Source: SZUA-545 sp050297855
GTDB taxonomy: Bacteria; Campylobacterota; Campylobacteria; Campylobacterales; SZUA-545
DNA length: 64,000 nucleotides
Reading direction: 5' to 3'
NCBI GenBank assembly: GCA_050297855.1
Contig: JBNKTC010000006.1
Coordinates: forward strand, 1-64,000
Shown here: one piece after another, positions 42,746 through 51,407 of the stretch
How positions within the stretch are numbered: the stretch's first letter is position 1
Layout of the letters: each line of letters opens with the position of its first letter
Position numbers and translations under genes: made by a program
The notes under the pieces: generated by a model
Databases searched by the model: none
What the model saw: only the letters and a program-made list of their open reading frames with translations
Told to the model about the DNA's origin: nothing

Positions 42746-43797
42746 CGCGAGGCTCCTACTGCTTGGGAAATATGGCTGTAACCGTCCTCTTCCATGAGGC
42801 GGACCAGCCCTTCGTTGATATTCTTGACGAGGCTCGGTCCTTTAAAGATCAACGCGGAGTAGACCTCCACCAGGGAAGCACCCGCTTTGATCCGGCGGTA
42901 GGCTTCCTCTGCGCTGCTGATCCCGCCGACGCTGATGAGCGTGGTCTTCTTGTAAAACTCCGCCGCAATGGCGTCGAAGAAGGCGAAACTCTTCTCCCGG
43001 ATCACCTCTCCGCTGATCCCGCCGAAATCCTTGGCGTTTTGGAGCAGGGAGTAGTCGTTGGACGTGTTGTTGGCGATGACGCCGCTGACGCCTGCCTCGA
43101 TGGCCGCTTGGATCAGGGCTTTGGCCGTATCCAGCTCCAGATCCGGCGCGATTTTAAGATAAATCGGCTTAGGGGTGATGGGGCGCATTTTGCCCAGCAG
43201 CTCTTGGATAAAGCCTTCGTTCTGGAGGTCGCGAAGTCCCGGCGTGTTGGGCGAGGAGATGTTGATGATAAAGAAGTCGCTTGTCTCCTTGAACCGCTCC
43301 GTCAGGCGGATATAGTCCTCGATCGCCTTCTCCGCTTCGGTGACTTTGTTTTTCCCGATGTTGATCCCCAGCGGGATCGTAAAAGGGAAGCGTTTTTTGA
43401 CGCGGCGGGCGATCTTCTCCATCCCCTCGTTGTTAAAGCCCATGGCGTTCTGCAGGCTCTCGGCTTCGGGGAAGCGGAAGAGCCGCGGTTTGTCGTTGCC
43501 TTTCTGGGGCAGGGGGGTAAAGGTCCCGATCTCTACAAAGCCGAAGCCCAGTGCCGGAAGGGACTGGAACATCGTGGCGTTTTTGTCAAAGCCCGCGGCA
43601 AGGCCGACGGGATTGAGATAGCGGATACCGTCGACTTCCTGTTCCAGCTTGGGGTCGATGACAAAGTTTTTCTGCGCCATGTAGTTGATGACGGGGTAAA
43701 AAAGCGTATAGTTTTTTAGGAAAAATTCCGCGACGTGGTGCGCGTTTTCAGGGTCTAGTTTGAATAGCAAAGATTTGATCGTCTGATAGTTGAGCAT
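42742..43797 (-). CDS. pyrD: Dihydroorotate dehydrogenase (quinone), class 2
   Basis: The 351-residue protein has the N-terminal helical extension of class 2 enzymes (LFKLDPENAHHVAEFFLKNY) that docks on the membrane and quinone. NPVGLAAGFDKNA, FFIINISSPNTPGLRDLQ (with the catalytic Ser) and KIAPDL follow. It oxidises dihydroorotate to orotate for pyrimidine synthesis. It is first in the long reverse run ending at rseP. Confidence 0.97.
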   Translation of the reverse strand: MLNYQTIKSLLFKLDPENAHHVAEFFLKNYTLFYPVINYMAQKNFVIDPKLEQEVDGIRYLNPVGLAAGFDKNATMFQSLPALGFGFVEIGTFTPLPQKGNDKPRLFRFPEAESLQNAMGFNNEGMEKIARRVKKRFPFTIPLGINIGKNKVTEAEKAIEDYIRLTERFKETSDFFIINISSPNTPGLRDLQNEGFIQELLGKMRPITPKPIYLKIAPDLELDTAKALIQAAIEAGVSGVIANNTSNDYSLLQNAKDFGGISGEVIREKSFAFFDAIAAEFYKKTTLISVGGISSAEEAYRRIKAGASLVEVYSALIFKGPSLVKNINEGLVRLMEEDGYSHISQAVGASR

Positions 43798-43935
43798 CCG
43801 AAACTGCCTTTAAATTTTGGGCTATTATACTGTAACAGACGTAAAAAGAGGATAACCTCAGAAAAACGCAGCCCTTTTTATATGGTTTAATAGGGCTCAC
43901 GGCATAATAAGAGAAAAAATATCCTAAAGGTTTTT

Positions 43936-45786
43936 ATGATGGGAAAAGAAGCATTTTACAACGATCTGAAATCTATATATGAGTATATCAGCGCACGGAA
44001 TAAGCGTATGGGCAGCTACTACAAGGCGGCGACGGCCAAGGAATCGAGCAGAGAGCAGCAGTTCCTGGATGCGTTTTTGGCAGACGTGGGGCTGGAGCCC
44101 GACAGCGAGCACCGTATGGCGGCGGCCACGCGGCTGGCGGATCTGCGGGAGGACTCCCTGACCCAGGCGATCAAGGCGGCGGGCATGGAGGAAGCGGCCG
44201 TGGAGAAGGCCAAAGAGCTCGGCTTTGCCTGGGTGTCGGACTTCTATATGAAAGAGCATGAAGCGCTGCTGGCGTTTATCGAAGAGAAAGAGCTTCTGAC
44301 TTCCTTCTACCGCAAGGTGCTGCACGGCGTGCACGAGACGGGCAGGGCATTCAGCCGGATGCACCTGAGCTGGAATGCCCATATCATCAACGGTGTTAAC
44401 AAGGAGCTTTATGAGATGCTGGACGGGGACGAGGAGAAGATCTTCTCCATGCTCCGCTCCCAGGAGCTGATGGACCGGGGCCACGGCGGGAGCGAAGCGG
44501 ACCGCAGCTATTCCGCGCTGGTCAAAGCGGGCGAAAGCTACGAAGCCAAGGCGTACGTGGAGGCCTTCCCCGGTGAGGTGAAGGAGGTCGTCCACGCACT
44601 TAAAAAGCTCTGCGTGGAGCTGGAAGCGGAAGAGGACGACGTATTCGGCCAGAAGGAGGCGTACCTGGGCTATCTGAACGCCATCATCGAGGCGATGCTG
44701 GAGAAGGACCGCCACAACCTGGTCACCCGCTGGGCCGAGGTGGACCGTCGCTGGATGAAGGTGACCACCCCGATCCAGATCGGGCACCCGCTGGAGTATT
44801 ACGAGGACCACTACCGTAAAGCGGTGGCGATGGAGTGGGACGTGCGGATGGTCAATCCCGAATACGGCGAGAGCAGCGGGGTGAGTACTAAGATCGCCCG
44901 GATGTTCGAGACCCTCTTTGACCAGGTCCCGGGAGCACCCGAAGCGGTCAGACCGCGGGTTTTGAACAACATCGGCCGCGTGCAGCTCTATATCGGGCAG
45001 CCGATGTTCTTTTATGCCAGCGAGTTCTGTGGGCTCTTCTCTGCCCAGGTGGTGCCCAACGACGAGATCGTCACCAAGGAGTCGGGCAAGAAGATCTTTG
45101 CCTTCTCCGACCGGGTACTCGACTCCGTGCGAAACCGCCCGAAGATGAAGATCGACCGGGAGGTGTTCCCGTTCCCGTTCCTGGAAAAAGAGCATGCCCT
45201 GATCCACGAGAAGAGTGACGTATGGCATAAGGTGTACGAGATCACGACGATCGGTCACGAGTACGGTCACGTCCTCTGGCTGGACAACGACACCGAAAGC
45301 GTCATGAACGCCGGCGGGAACTACAAGAACATCGAAGAGTTCAAGGCGACGGCCGGGGGGCTGGTGAGCTTCTTTATGGATGACGAGGAGGAGCCGGTCT
45401 ACTGGGAAGACGTGCTTGTGGATACGGTCAAGCGCGCGGTGAAGCTGATCGCCTGGATGGAGGTGGCGGAGGTACTGCCGTACTACTGCGAAGGGCTGAT
45501 CCATCTGAGCGGGATGTTTGAAACGGGCGTGCTCGGCTTCCGTGACGGCAGCCTGCAGGTGGATATCTCCAAAGAGAAGTATGAAAAACTTAAAGCCTGG
45601 TACCTGAAGACCTATGCGGAGCTCGGTGCGCATTACCTCAAAAAAGCCGACGCATCCCAGTTCCTCTTCCGCTATGCCAAAAAAGAGGCGGGAAGGTTTA
45701 AACCTGTCGATCCCGAGATCGCCGCTTTTGTGGCATACTATTATGATCTCTATCAGAAGATCGGGAGGGTCGTGGACGAACAATAG
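43936..45786 (+). CDS. ciaB: CiaB-family protein with zinc-peptidase motif
   Basis: The 616-residue protein matches Campylobacter invasion antigen B in length and in the central PIQIGHPLEYYEDHYRKAV segment as recalled for that family. In its C-terminal third it has TTIGHEYGHVLW, an HExxH motif, followed about 30 residues later by NIEEFKATAGGL with a Glu placed like the third ligand of gluzincins. It has no signal peptide. CiaB is known as a secreted invasion-related protein in C. jejuni; here, in what looks like an environmental strain, a peptidase role is inferred. It is monocistronic by layout. Confidence 0.75.
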   Translation: MMGKEAFYNDLKSIYEYISARNKRMGSYYKAATAKESSREQQFLDAFLADVGLEPDSEHRMAAATRLADLREDSLTQAIKAAGMEEAAVEKAKELGFAWVSDFYMKEHEALLAFIEEKELLTSFYRKVLHGVHETGRAFSRMHLSWNAHIINGVNKELYEMLDGDEEKIFSMLRSQELMDRGHGGSEADRSYSALVKAGESYEAKAYVEAFPGEVKEVVHALKKLCVELEAEEDDVFGQKEAYLGYLNAIIEAMLEKDRHNLVTRWAEVDRRWMKVTTPIQIGHPLEYYEDHYRKAVAMEWDVRMVNPEYGESSGVSTKIARMFETLFDQVPGAPEAVRPRVLNNIGRVQLYIGQPMFFYASEFCGLFSAQVVPNDEIVTKESGKKIFAFSDRVLDSVRNRPKMKIDREVFPFPFLEKEHALIHEKSDVWHKVYEITTIGHEYGHVLWLDNDTESVMNAGGNYKNIEEFKATAGGLVSFFMDDEEEPVYWEDVLVDTVKRAVKLIAWMEVAEVLPYYCEGLIHLSGMFETGVLGFRDGSLQVDISKEKYEKLKAWYLKTYAELGAHYLKKADASQFLFRYAKKEAGRFKPVDPEIAAFVAYYYDLYQKIGRVVDEQ

Positions 45787-45873
45787 GGTCTGTTACCCTC
45801 TGTTTACCGATTTGTTACGGAGGAGTTGGTTTTCGCCTAGTAAACTATAACAAGTGAAACTAAGGAGGCAAAA

Positions 45874-47265
45874 TTGAAAAAGATCATCACAACACTCTGT
45901 ATTCTGGCCCTCTCCCTGCAGGCCGTCACCTTCAAAGAGGCCGACAGCGGGAAGATCAAACGGGTCAATCCTGAAGGCAACGGGGAGACGATCCTCTCCT
46001 ATGCCGGCTCTATCAACTACGCCAGAAAGTGTGTAGTCAACATCTCGACGCAAAAGAGCGTCAAAGTCAGACAACAGTACAACCCCTTCTTTAACGATCC
46101 CTTTTTCCGGCAGTTTTTTGACCAGCGGCAGTTTAACGTACCCAAGGAGCGGATGCAGCGCTCCCTCGGTTCGGGCGTGATTATCAGTGAAGACGGTTAT
46201 ATCGTTACCAACAACCACGTCGTGGAGGGGGCGGACAAAGTCGTCGTCTCCATACCGGGTGATAAGAAGGATTACGAGGCAAAGATCATCGGGACCGATG
46301 ACAAAAGCGACCTGGCGGTCATCAAGATCGACGGCGAGGACCTTAACGCCATTACGATCTACGACTCCGACAAGGTCGAGGTCGGCGATGTCGTCTTTGC
46401 CATCGGGAATCCCTTCGGCGTGGGCGAGACGGTGACCAAGGGGATCGTCTCGGCGACTAACCGCAGTTCGGTCGGGATCGTGGAGTACGAGGACTTTATC
46501 CAGACCGATGCGCCGATCAACCCCGGAAACTCCGGCGGGGCGCTGGTCAACTCCCTGGGCTACCTGGTGGGGATCAACAGCGCCATCATCTCCCGGGGCG
46601 GCGGGAACGTGGGGATCGGGTTTGCCATCCCGACCAGCATGGTCAAGAAGATCACGACGGCCCTGATCGACAAGGGGACCTTCGAACGCGCCTACCTGGG
46701 GGTCAGTATCTCCGACGTGACCGAAGAGCTGCAGGATTTCTACGACACCAAGTACGGGGCGATCATCATGAGCGTCCAGGACGATTCGGCTGCCGCACGA
46801 GCCGGGCTCAAACGGGGCGATATGATCGTGGCGGTCAACGGCAAACAGATCAAAGACTCCGCGGCGCTTAAAAACGCGGTGGGGACCCTGTCACCCGGAA
46901 GCCGGGTGACGATCACCTATATCCGTGACGGGGAGCGGGATACGACGACCGTAACGCTCCAGAGCAGCGACAGTCTCAAAAGCAACGGCGGCGGGTATGA
47001 GTACGAAGGGCTCTCCCTGGCACCGCTGAGTGACGATCTGCGTAGAAAATACCGGGTAGCCGACCGGATCGACGGGCTGGTCGTCGTGGACGTCGCCCGT
47101 AACTCCAAAGCGCAAAAAGCGGGCTTTTCAGAAGGCGATGTGCTCCTGCAGGTGGAAAACCAAGAGATCAAATCATTGGAGGATTTTAAGCAGACGCTGG
47201 AGAAAAAGGGCAAAAAACGGTACTTCATCCACCGTAGAGGGGCGATTTTTGTGTTAGTTCTATGA
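45874..47265 (+). CDS. htrA: Periplasmic serine protease HtrA/DegP family
   Basis: The 463-residue protein starts at TTG 45874, backed by AAGGAGG at 45862-45868, with a signal peptide (KKIITTLCILALSLQAVTF). The full triad is present: His in VTNNHVVEG, Asp in KSDLAVIKID and Ser in NPGNSGGALV. Two PDZ domains follow (KRGDMIVAVNGKQI and SEGDVLLQVENQEI). It is the cell's active counterpart to the degenerate paralogue at 31357-32604. Confidence 0.95.
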   Translation: MKKIITTLCILALSLQAVTFKEADSGKIKRVNPEGNGETILSYAGSINYARKCVVNISTQKSVKVRQQYNPFFNDPFFRQFFDQRQFNVPKERMQRSLGSGVIISEDGYIVTNNHVVEGADKVVVSIPGDKKDYEAKIIGTDDKSDLAVIKIDGEDLNAITIYDSDKVEVGDVVFAIGNPFGVGETVTKGIVSATNRSSVGIVEYEDFIQTDAPINPGNSGGALVNSLGYLVGINSAIISRGGGNVGIGFAIPTSMVKKITTALIDKGTFERAYLGVSISDVTEELQDFYDTKYGAIIMSVQDDSAAARAGLKRGDMIVAVNGKQIKDSAALKNAVGTLSPGSRVTITYIRDGERDTTTVTLQSSDSLKSNGGGYEYEGLSLAPLSDDLRRKYRVADRIDGLVVVDVARNSKAQKAGFSEGDVLLQVENQEIKSLEDFKQTLEKKGKKRYFIHRRGAIFVLVL

Positions 47266-47357
47266 TTTTACGCCCTTTTTAGCTTATTTAAAAGAAAAAA
47301 TGGTGTAGACTATGCGGACTTCGTGAGAGATCACAAATTTATCAAAGGAAAACACAG

Positions 47358-47630
47358 ATGACAAAACCAGAACTAATCGCACAAGTTGCAGCAGCAGCTG
47401 AAACTACAAAAGCAGAAGCAGAAAGAATCATCAACGCTTCTCTCGACACAATCCAAAACACACTGGCTAAAGGCGAAAGCATCCAGTTTATCGGTTTTGG
47501 TAACTTCGAAGTAAAAGAAAGAGCTGCACGTACAGGTATCAACCCACGTACAAAAGAGACAATCAAAATCGCAGCCAAAAAAGCGGTTACGTTCAAACCA
47601 GGTAAAAAACTGAAAGACGCTGTCAACTAA
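47358..47630 (+). CDS. hup: DNA-binding protein HU
   Basis: The 90-residue protein has MTKPELIAQVAAAAETTKAEAE, the signature FIGFGNFEVKERAARTGIN (with the arm reading TGINPRTKETI) and FKPGKKLKDAVN. Codon choice is visibly biased to A/T-ending codons in this highly expressed gene, unlike its neighbours. It is the canonical nucleoid protein, separate from the two HU-like genes at 15776-17178. RBS AAAGGAAA precedes the ATG. Confidence 0.97.
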   Translation: MTKPELIAQVAAAAETTKAEAERIINASLDTIQNTLAKGESIQFIGFGNFEVKERAARTGINPRTKETIKIAAKKAVTFKPGKKLKDAVN

Positions 47631-47637
47631 AACCTCA

Positions 47638-47660
47638 CGGTCCCGTTTTTCGCGGGACCG
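47638..47660 (+). terminator. Hairpin after hup
   Basis: CGGTCCCG (47638-47645) and CGGGACCG (47653-47660) form a perfect 8-bp stem with a 7-base T-rich loop, starting 8 bases after the hup stop. The downstream sequence is only loosely T-rich (CTCCTTCC). Confidence 0.6.
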
Positions 47661-47739
47661 CTCCTTCCAACCATTCATTTTCCTTCTTCTTACTCTGAAA
47701 CTTCTACACCGATCCGTCCACAGCCTTTAACCGACCTTT

Positions 47740-47763
47740 CGTTATACTCATTTGAATATAATG
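47740..47763 (+). promoter_or_regulatory. Putative ModE operator upstream of modE
   Basis: The 24-base imperfect palindrome has half-sites CGTTATACT and AATATAATG around a 6-base centre. It fits the spacing of the ModE consensus (CGnTATATA-N6-TATATAnCG), with 7 of 9 positions paired. A TATAAT (47757-47762) overlaps its right half, 14 bases upstream of the modE ATG, which suggests autorepression. Confidence 0.5.
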
Positions 47764-47776
47764 AATAGAGGTATCC

Positions 47777-48577
47777 ATGAAACAGAACCTTGAAACAACG
47801 CTCGACGGGGCGCTCTGGCTGAACAAAGAGCAGGGCAGTCTCCTGGGCCACGGGCGGATCGAGTTGCTTGAGCTGATCGAACAGCACGGCTCCATCTCCA
47901 AAGCGGCCAAAGCGATGAAGATGAGCTATAAGGCGGCGTGGGATGCGGTCAATGCAATGAACAACCTGGCCGACCGGCCCATTGTCTCGCGCGAGACGGG
48001 AGGAAAAGGGGGCGGCGGGACGACCCTGACCGATTACGGTAAAGAGCTGATCAGCGTCTACAAACAGGCAGAGTCGGAACATCGTAACTTCCTAAAAAAC
48101 CTCACACAGAAGATCCGGAATTTTGACGACCATTTTTCTTTTTTTCAAAGGATGAGCATGCGAACCAGTGCCAGAAACCAGTACGGCGGAGTAATAACGG
48201 AGATCGTACGGGGCAGTATCAATGCCGAAGTAGGAATCAAAATTGCAAACGATACGATGATCTATGCCAGTATTACCAACGAAAGCCTTGATGATCTCGA
48301 ACTCAAAGAAGGGATGACCGCCTATGCCCTCGTGAAATCGGGCTGGGTCACCCTGCTGGATACCGAGTGTACGAAAGTGAGTGCACGCAACAGGCTGTGC
48401 GGTGAGATCAGCGCCTTTAACTCCGGTGCGATCAACAGCGAAGTCTCCATCAAGCTCGATGAAAAGAACAGTATCACGGCAACGATCACCAACGCTTCGG
48501 CCAAGGAGATGGCACTGCATCTGGGGGCCAGGGTATGTGCGATCTTTAAATCAAACAGTGTGATCGTCGGAATCTGA
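47777..48577 (+). CDS. modE: Molybdate-responsive regulator ModE
   Basis: The 266-residue protein has a winged helix-turn-helix (GRIELLELIEQHGSISKAAKAMKMSYKAAWDAV, residues about 26-60) with the ETGGKGGGGTTLT wing. Two TOBE/Mop modules (about 130-195 and 200-266, starting TSARNQYGGVI and VSARNRLCGEI) bind molybdate. When loaded with molybdate it represses mod transport genes. The genes it probably controls follow directly. Confidence 0.94.
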   Translation: MKQNLETTLDGALWLNKEQGSLLGHGRIELLELIEQHGSISKAAKAMKMSYKAAWDAVNAMNNLADRPIVSRETGGKGGGGTTLTDYGKELISVYKQAESEHRNFLKNLTQKIRNFDDHFSFFQRMSMRTSARNQYGGVITEIVRGSINAEVGIKIANDTMIYASITNESLDDLELKEGMTAYALVKSGWVTLLDTECTKVSARNRLCGEISAFNSGAINSEVSIKLDEKNSITATITNASAKEMALHLGARVCAIFKSNSVIVGI

Positions 48578-48580
48578 AAG

Positions 48581-48604
48581 CGTTATTTCATTTTAAACAT
48601 AACG
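48581..48604 (+). promoter_or_regulatory. Putative ModE operator upstream of modA
   Basis: A 24-base palindrome has outer half-sites CGTTAT and ATAACG, matching the ModE consensus in spacing and in its outer bases. It lies 5 bases upstream of a TATAGT -10 box (48609-48614) and about 40 bases before the modA ATG, a good position for repression. It closely resembles the site at 47740-47763. Confidence 0.6.
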
Positions 48605-48643
48605 GGGCTATAGTGTTGGCGGATTTTGAAAAAAGGATAATCA

Positions 48644-49390
48644 ATGATTAGAGTTTTAGCCTCACTTCTTTTTGCAACCAGCCTTTTGATGGCAGGAAAA
48701 GTCGTTGTCTCTGCTGCGGCAAACACGACCTATGCGATGGAAGAGATCACCGCTATATTCAAAAAAGAATATCCCGGCACGGATGTGGACCTGATCCTGG
48801 GGTCGAGCGGAAAGCTGACGGCACAGATCAAAAACGGTGCACCGTATGATCTTTTCCTCTCCGCTAACATGAAATACCCCAAAGCACTGGACAGCGAGGG
48901 CAAGTCCCTGACGCGGCCGCTCGTCTATGCCAAGGGTGCGCTGGTGATGTTTACGGTCAAAGATGTGGACCTTGGCAAAGGGATCGCCCTGGCCGCCGAT
49001 ATGAAGATCAAACGCATCGCCATGGCCAACTATAAACTGGCTCCCTACGGCAAGGCGGCGGTAACGGCGCTTACAAATGCCGGGATCCTGGGGGTTGCGG
49101 AGAAAAAATTTGTGAATGCCGAAAGCATCACCCAGACGCTTCAGTATACGATGACGGCGACGGATATCGGGTTTGTGGCCAAGTCATCCATGTTCTCCGA
49201 TAAGCTTAAGGGCAAGAACATAAAAGGGAAAAACTGGGTCGACGTCGATCCGAAGCTCTACGCCCCGATCAAGCAGGGGATCATCCTGCTCAAACACGCC
49301 GAAGGCAACCCGGATGCCAAGACGTTCTACGACTTCATCTTCTCCGACAAAGCCAAGGCGGTATTTAAAAAATACGGATATATCCTATAG
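48644..49390 (+). CDS. modA: Molybdate ABC transporter substrate-binding protein
   Basis: The 248-residue protein has a signal peptide (IRVLASLLFATSLLMAGKV), then VVSAAANTTYAMEEI, LILGSSGKLTAQIKNGAPYDLFLSAN and a C-terminal FYDFIFSDKAKAVFKKYGY, as in ModA. It captures molybdate or tungstate in the periplasm for ModBC. First gene of the operon after the ModE site. Confidence 0.95.
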   Translation: MIRVLASLLFATSLLMAGKVVVSAAANTTYAMEEITAIFKKEYPGTDVDLILGSSGKLTAQIKNGAPYDLFLSANMKYPKALDSEGKSLTRPLVYAKGALVMFTVKDVDLGKGIALAADMKIKRIAMANYKLAPYGKAAVTALTNAGILGVAEKKFVNAESITQTLQYTMTATDIGFVAKSSMFSDKLKGKNIKGKNWVDVDPKLYAPIKQGIILLKHAEGNPDAKTFYDFIFSDKAKAVFKKYGYIL

Positions 49391-49397
49391 GACTCAG

Positions 49398-49796
49398 ATG
49401 AACAGACTACACGGAACGATCACAGCGATTCAGCATGCCGGAGCGATCAACCGCGTCGTAGCCGACTGCAGCGGGGTGCCGTTTACCTGCGTGACCCTCG
49501 ATTTGGCGGCAAACTTCCACGAAGGCGGCGCGGTCGATATCATCTTTAAGGAGACAGAGGTGGCCCTTGCCAGGAGCAGGGAGATGCTTATCTCGATCTC
49601 CAATGTGCTTGAGTGTTTGGTGGAGTCTGTAGAAGAGGGGGTGCTGCTTTCGCAGGTGACGCTCTCTTTTGAAGGGAACCGTTTCGCCTCGATCATCACG
49701 ACCGATTCACTCAAACGCCTTGAGATCAGGGCGGGAGAGAAGGTCATGGCGCTGATCAAAGCGAACGAAGTCTCGCTGGAAAGGGTGGGGGAATGA
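49398..49796 (+). CDS. Mop/TOBE-domain molybdate-binding protein
   Basis: ATG 49398 gives 132 residues starting MNRLHGTITAIQHAGAIN, the opening of a TOBE/Mop module. A second, weaker module is near the end (TTDSLKRLEIRAGEKVMALIKANEVSL). Such proteins store or present molybdate in the cytoplasm. It lies between modA and modB, overlapping modB by 4 bases, so it is part of the transporter operon. Confidence 0.85.
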   Translation: MNRLHGTITAIQHAGAINRVVADCSGVPFTCVTLDLAANFHEGGAVDIIFKETEVALARSREMLISISNVLECLVESVEEGVLLSQVTLSFEGNRFASIITTDSLKRLEIRAGEKVMALIKANEVSLERVGE

Positions 49797-50467
49797 TCGA
49801 TTTCGAACCGTTTGTCATCTCGGCAAAGCTCTCGTTGATCACGACGGTGATCCTTTTCCTGGTTGCCTTCCCGGTTGCCTATTACCTGGCCCACACCCGT
49901 TCGCGACTTAAGCCGGTCCTGGAGGCGGTAACGGCCCTGCCCATCGTTCTTCCTCCGACAGTCCTCGGGTTTTACCTCCTGGTTGCATTGTCGGAGAATT
50001 CGCCGCTGGGCCGGTTCTTTGCCGAGCTCTTCGATGTGTCGCTGGTCTTCAGTTTCGAAGGGTTGGTGATCGCATCGTGTTTTTATTCATTTCCGTTTAT
50101 GGTCCAGCCGCTCCAGGCAGGTCTTGAGAGTATGAACCGCTCCATTGTCGAAGCAGCCTATACCCTCGGTAAGACGCGCTTTGAGACCCTTCTGTTCGTC
50201 ATCCTTCCCAATATCAAGCCGGCTGTTCTGACGGCGACGATCATCACCTTTGCCCATACGATGGGGGAATTCGGGGTCGTGTTGATGGTCGGGGGGTCGA
50301 TCCCTGGTGTCACCAAGGTGGCATCGGTGGCGATCTATGACCACGTGGAGATGATGGATTATACGACGGCACATATCTACTCGGCGATCCTGGTCGCCAT
50401 CAGTTTCGTGGTCCTGCTGAGCGTCTACTATCTTAACCGCAAAGCGGCGGTGAAGGTAGTGAAATGA
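49793..50467 (+). CDS. modB: Molybdate ABC transporter permease
   Basis: The 224-residue protein has five to six membrane helices and the permease EAA loop (SIVEAAYTLGKTRFETLLFVILPNIKPAVLT). The sequence AVTALPIVLPPTVLGFYLL is typical of ModB. It forms the channel with ModC. Overlaps modC by 4 bases. Confidence 0.95.
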   Translation: MIDFEPFVISAKLSLITTVILFLVAFPVAYYLAHTRSRLKPVLEAVTALPIVLPPTVLGFYLLVALSENSPLGRFFAELFDVSLVFSFEGLVIASCFYSFPFMVQPLQAGLESMNRSIVEAAYTLGKTRFETLLFVILPNIKPAVLTATIITFAHTMGEFGVVLMVGGSIPGVTKVASVAIYDHVEMMDYTTAHIYSAILVAISFVVLLSVYYLNRKAAVKVVK

Positions 50468-51327
50468 TACAGCTTGACGTGAGCAAACAGCTTATGGGTG
50501 CCGAAGGAGCGTTTGATCTTTCGTTTGCGTGCCGGTTCGAGGCAGGGAGTTTTGTCGCCCTGAGCGGCAAGTCCGGAAGCGGTAAGACGACGCTGCTGCG
50601 CATGCTTGCGGGGCTGGACAGCCCTGACAGCGGTCGGATCGTCGTGGGTGACGAGGTGTGGGTCGATACGGAAAAAGGGATCAACCTCAAACCGCAAAAA
50701 CGTGCCATCGGCTTTGTCTTCCAGGACTATTCGCTTTTCCCCAATATGAGCGTGCGTGAGAATATCGCCTTTGCGGCGGAAGATAAAAAGGATGTGGACG
50801 AACTGCTGAAGCTGATCGAGCTCGAAGAGCTTGCCGAGCGTTACCCGGCATCCCTTTCGGGCGGTCAGCAGCAGCGCGTCGCCCTGGCCCGCGCCGTGGC
50901 GCGCAAACCGAAGATACTGTTACTTGACGAACCGCTTTCAGCCCTTGACAAGGAGACACGGACCAGATTGCAGGACGAGATATTAAAGATTCACCGTGCC
51001 TTTGGTATAACAACCCTTTTAGTCTCCCACGACACGTCGGAGATATTCAAACTGGCCAATCGTATGGTGGTGCTGGAGGCGGGCAGGGTGACACGCGACG
51101 GGACCCCGTCCGAGATCTTCTCCAGCTCCATGGGGAGCCGGAAGTTCTCCTTCGTCGGCGAGGTGCTGGAGATCAAAAAGGCGGATATCGTCTATATCGC
51201 CTCCCTGGCCATCGGATCGAGCATCAGCGAAGTGATCGTCTCGAAGGAAGAAGCACAGAAGCTTCGGGCCGGAGACAGGGTAATGATCGCCTCCAAGGCG
51301 TTCAACCCCGTAGTAAAAAAGATTTAG
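50464..51327 (+). CDS. modC: Molybdate ABC transporter ATP-binding protein
   Basis: The 287-residue protein has Walker A GKSGSGKTTLLRML, the signature LSGGQQQRVALARA and Walker B ILLLDEPLSALD with a following switch His (LLVSHDTSE). The C-terminal 70 residues form a single reduced TOBE-like domain, shorter than that of E. coli ModC. It powers molybdate import. Confidence 0.94.
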   Translation: MIQLDVSKQLMGAEGAFDLSFACRFEAGSFVALSGKSGSGKTTLLRMLAGLDSPDSGRIVVGDEVWVDTEKGINLKPQKRAIGFVFQDYSLFPNMSVRENIAFAAEDKKDVDELLKLIELEELAERYPASLSGGQQQRVALARAVARKPKILLLDEPLSALDKETRTRLQDEILKIHRAFGITTLLVSHDTSEIFKLANRMVVLEAGRVTRDGTPSEIFSSSMGSRKFSFVGEVLEIKKADIVYIASLAIGSSISEVIVSKEEAQKLRAGDRVMIASKAFNPVVKKI

Positions 51328-51407
51328 TGCAGATCCTCCGGGGTTTTGCACTGTTTTTGCACTATGAAGTGTTTAAATTTATTTAACAAGATTATTAAAG
51401 GAGTATT

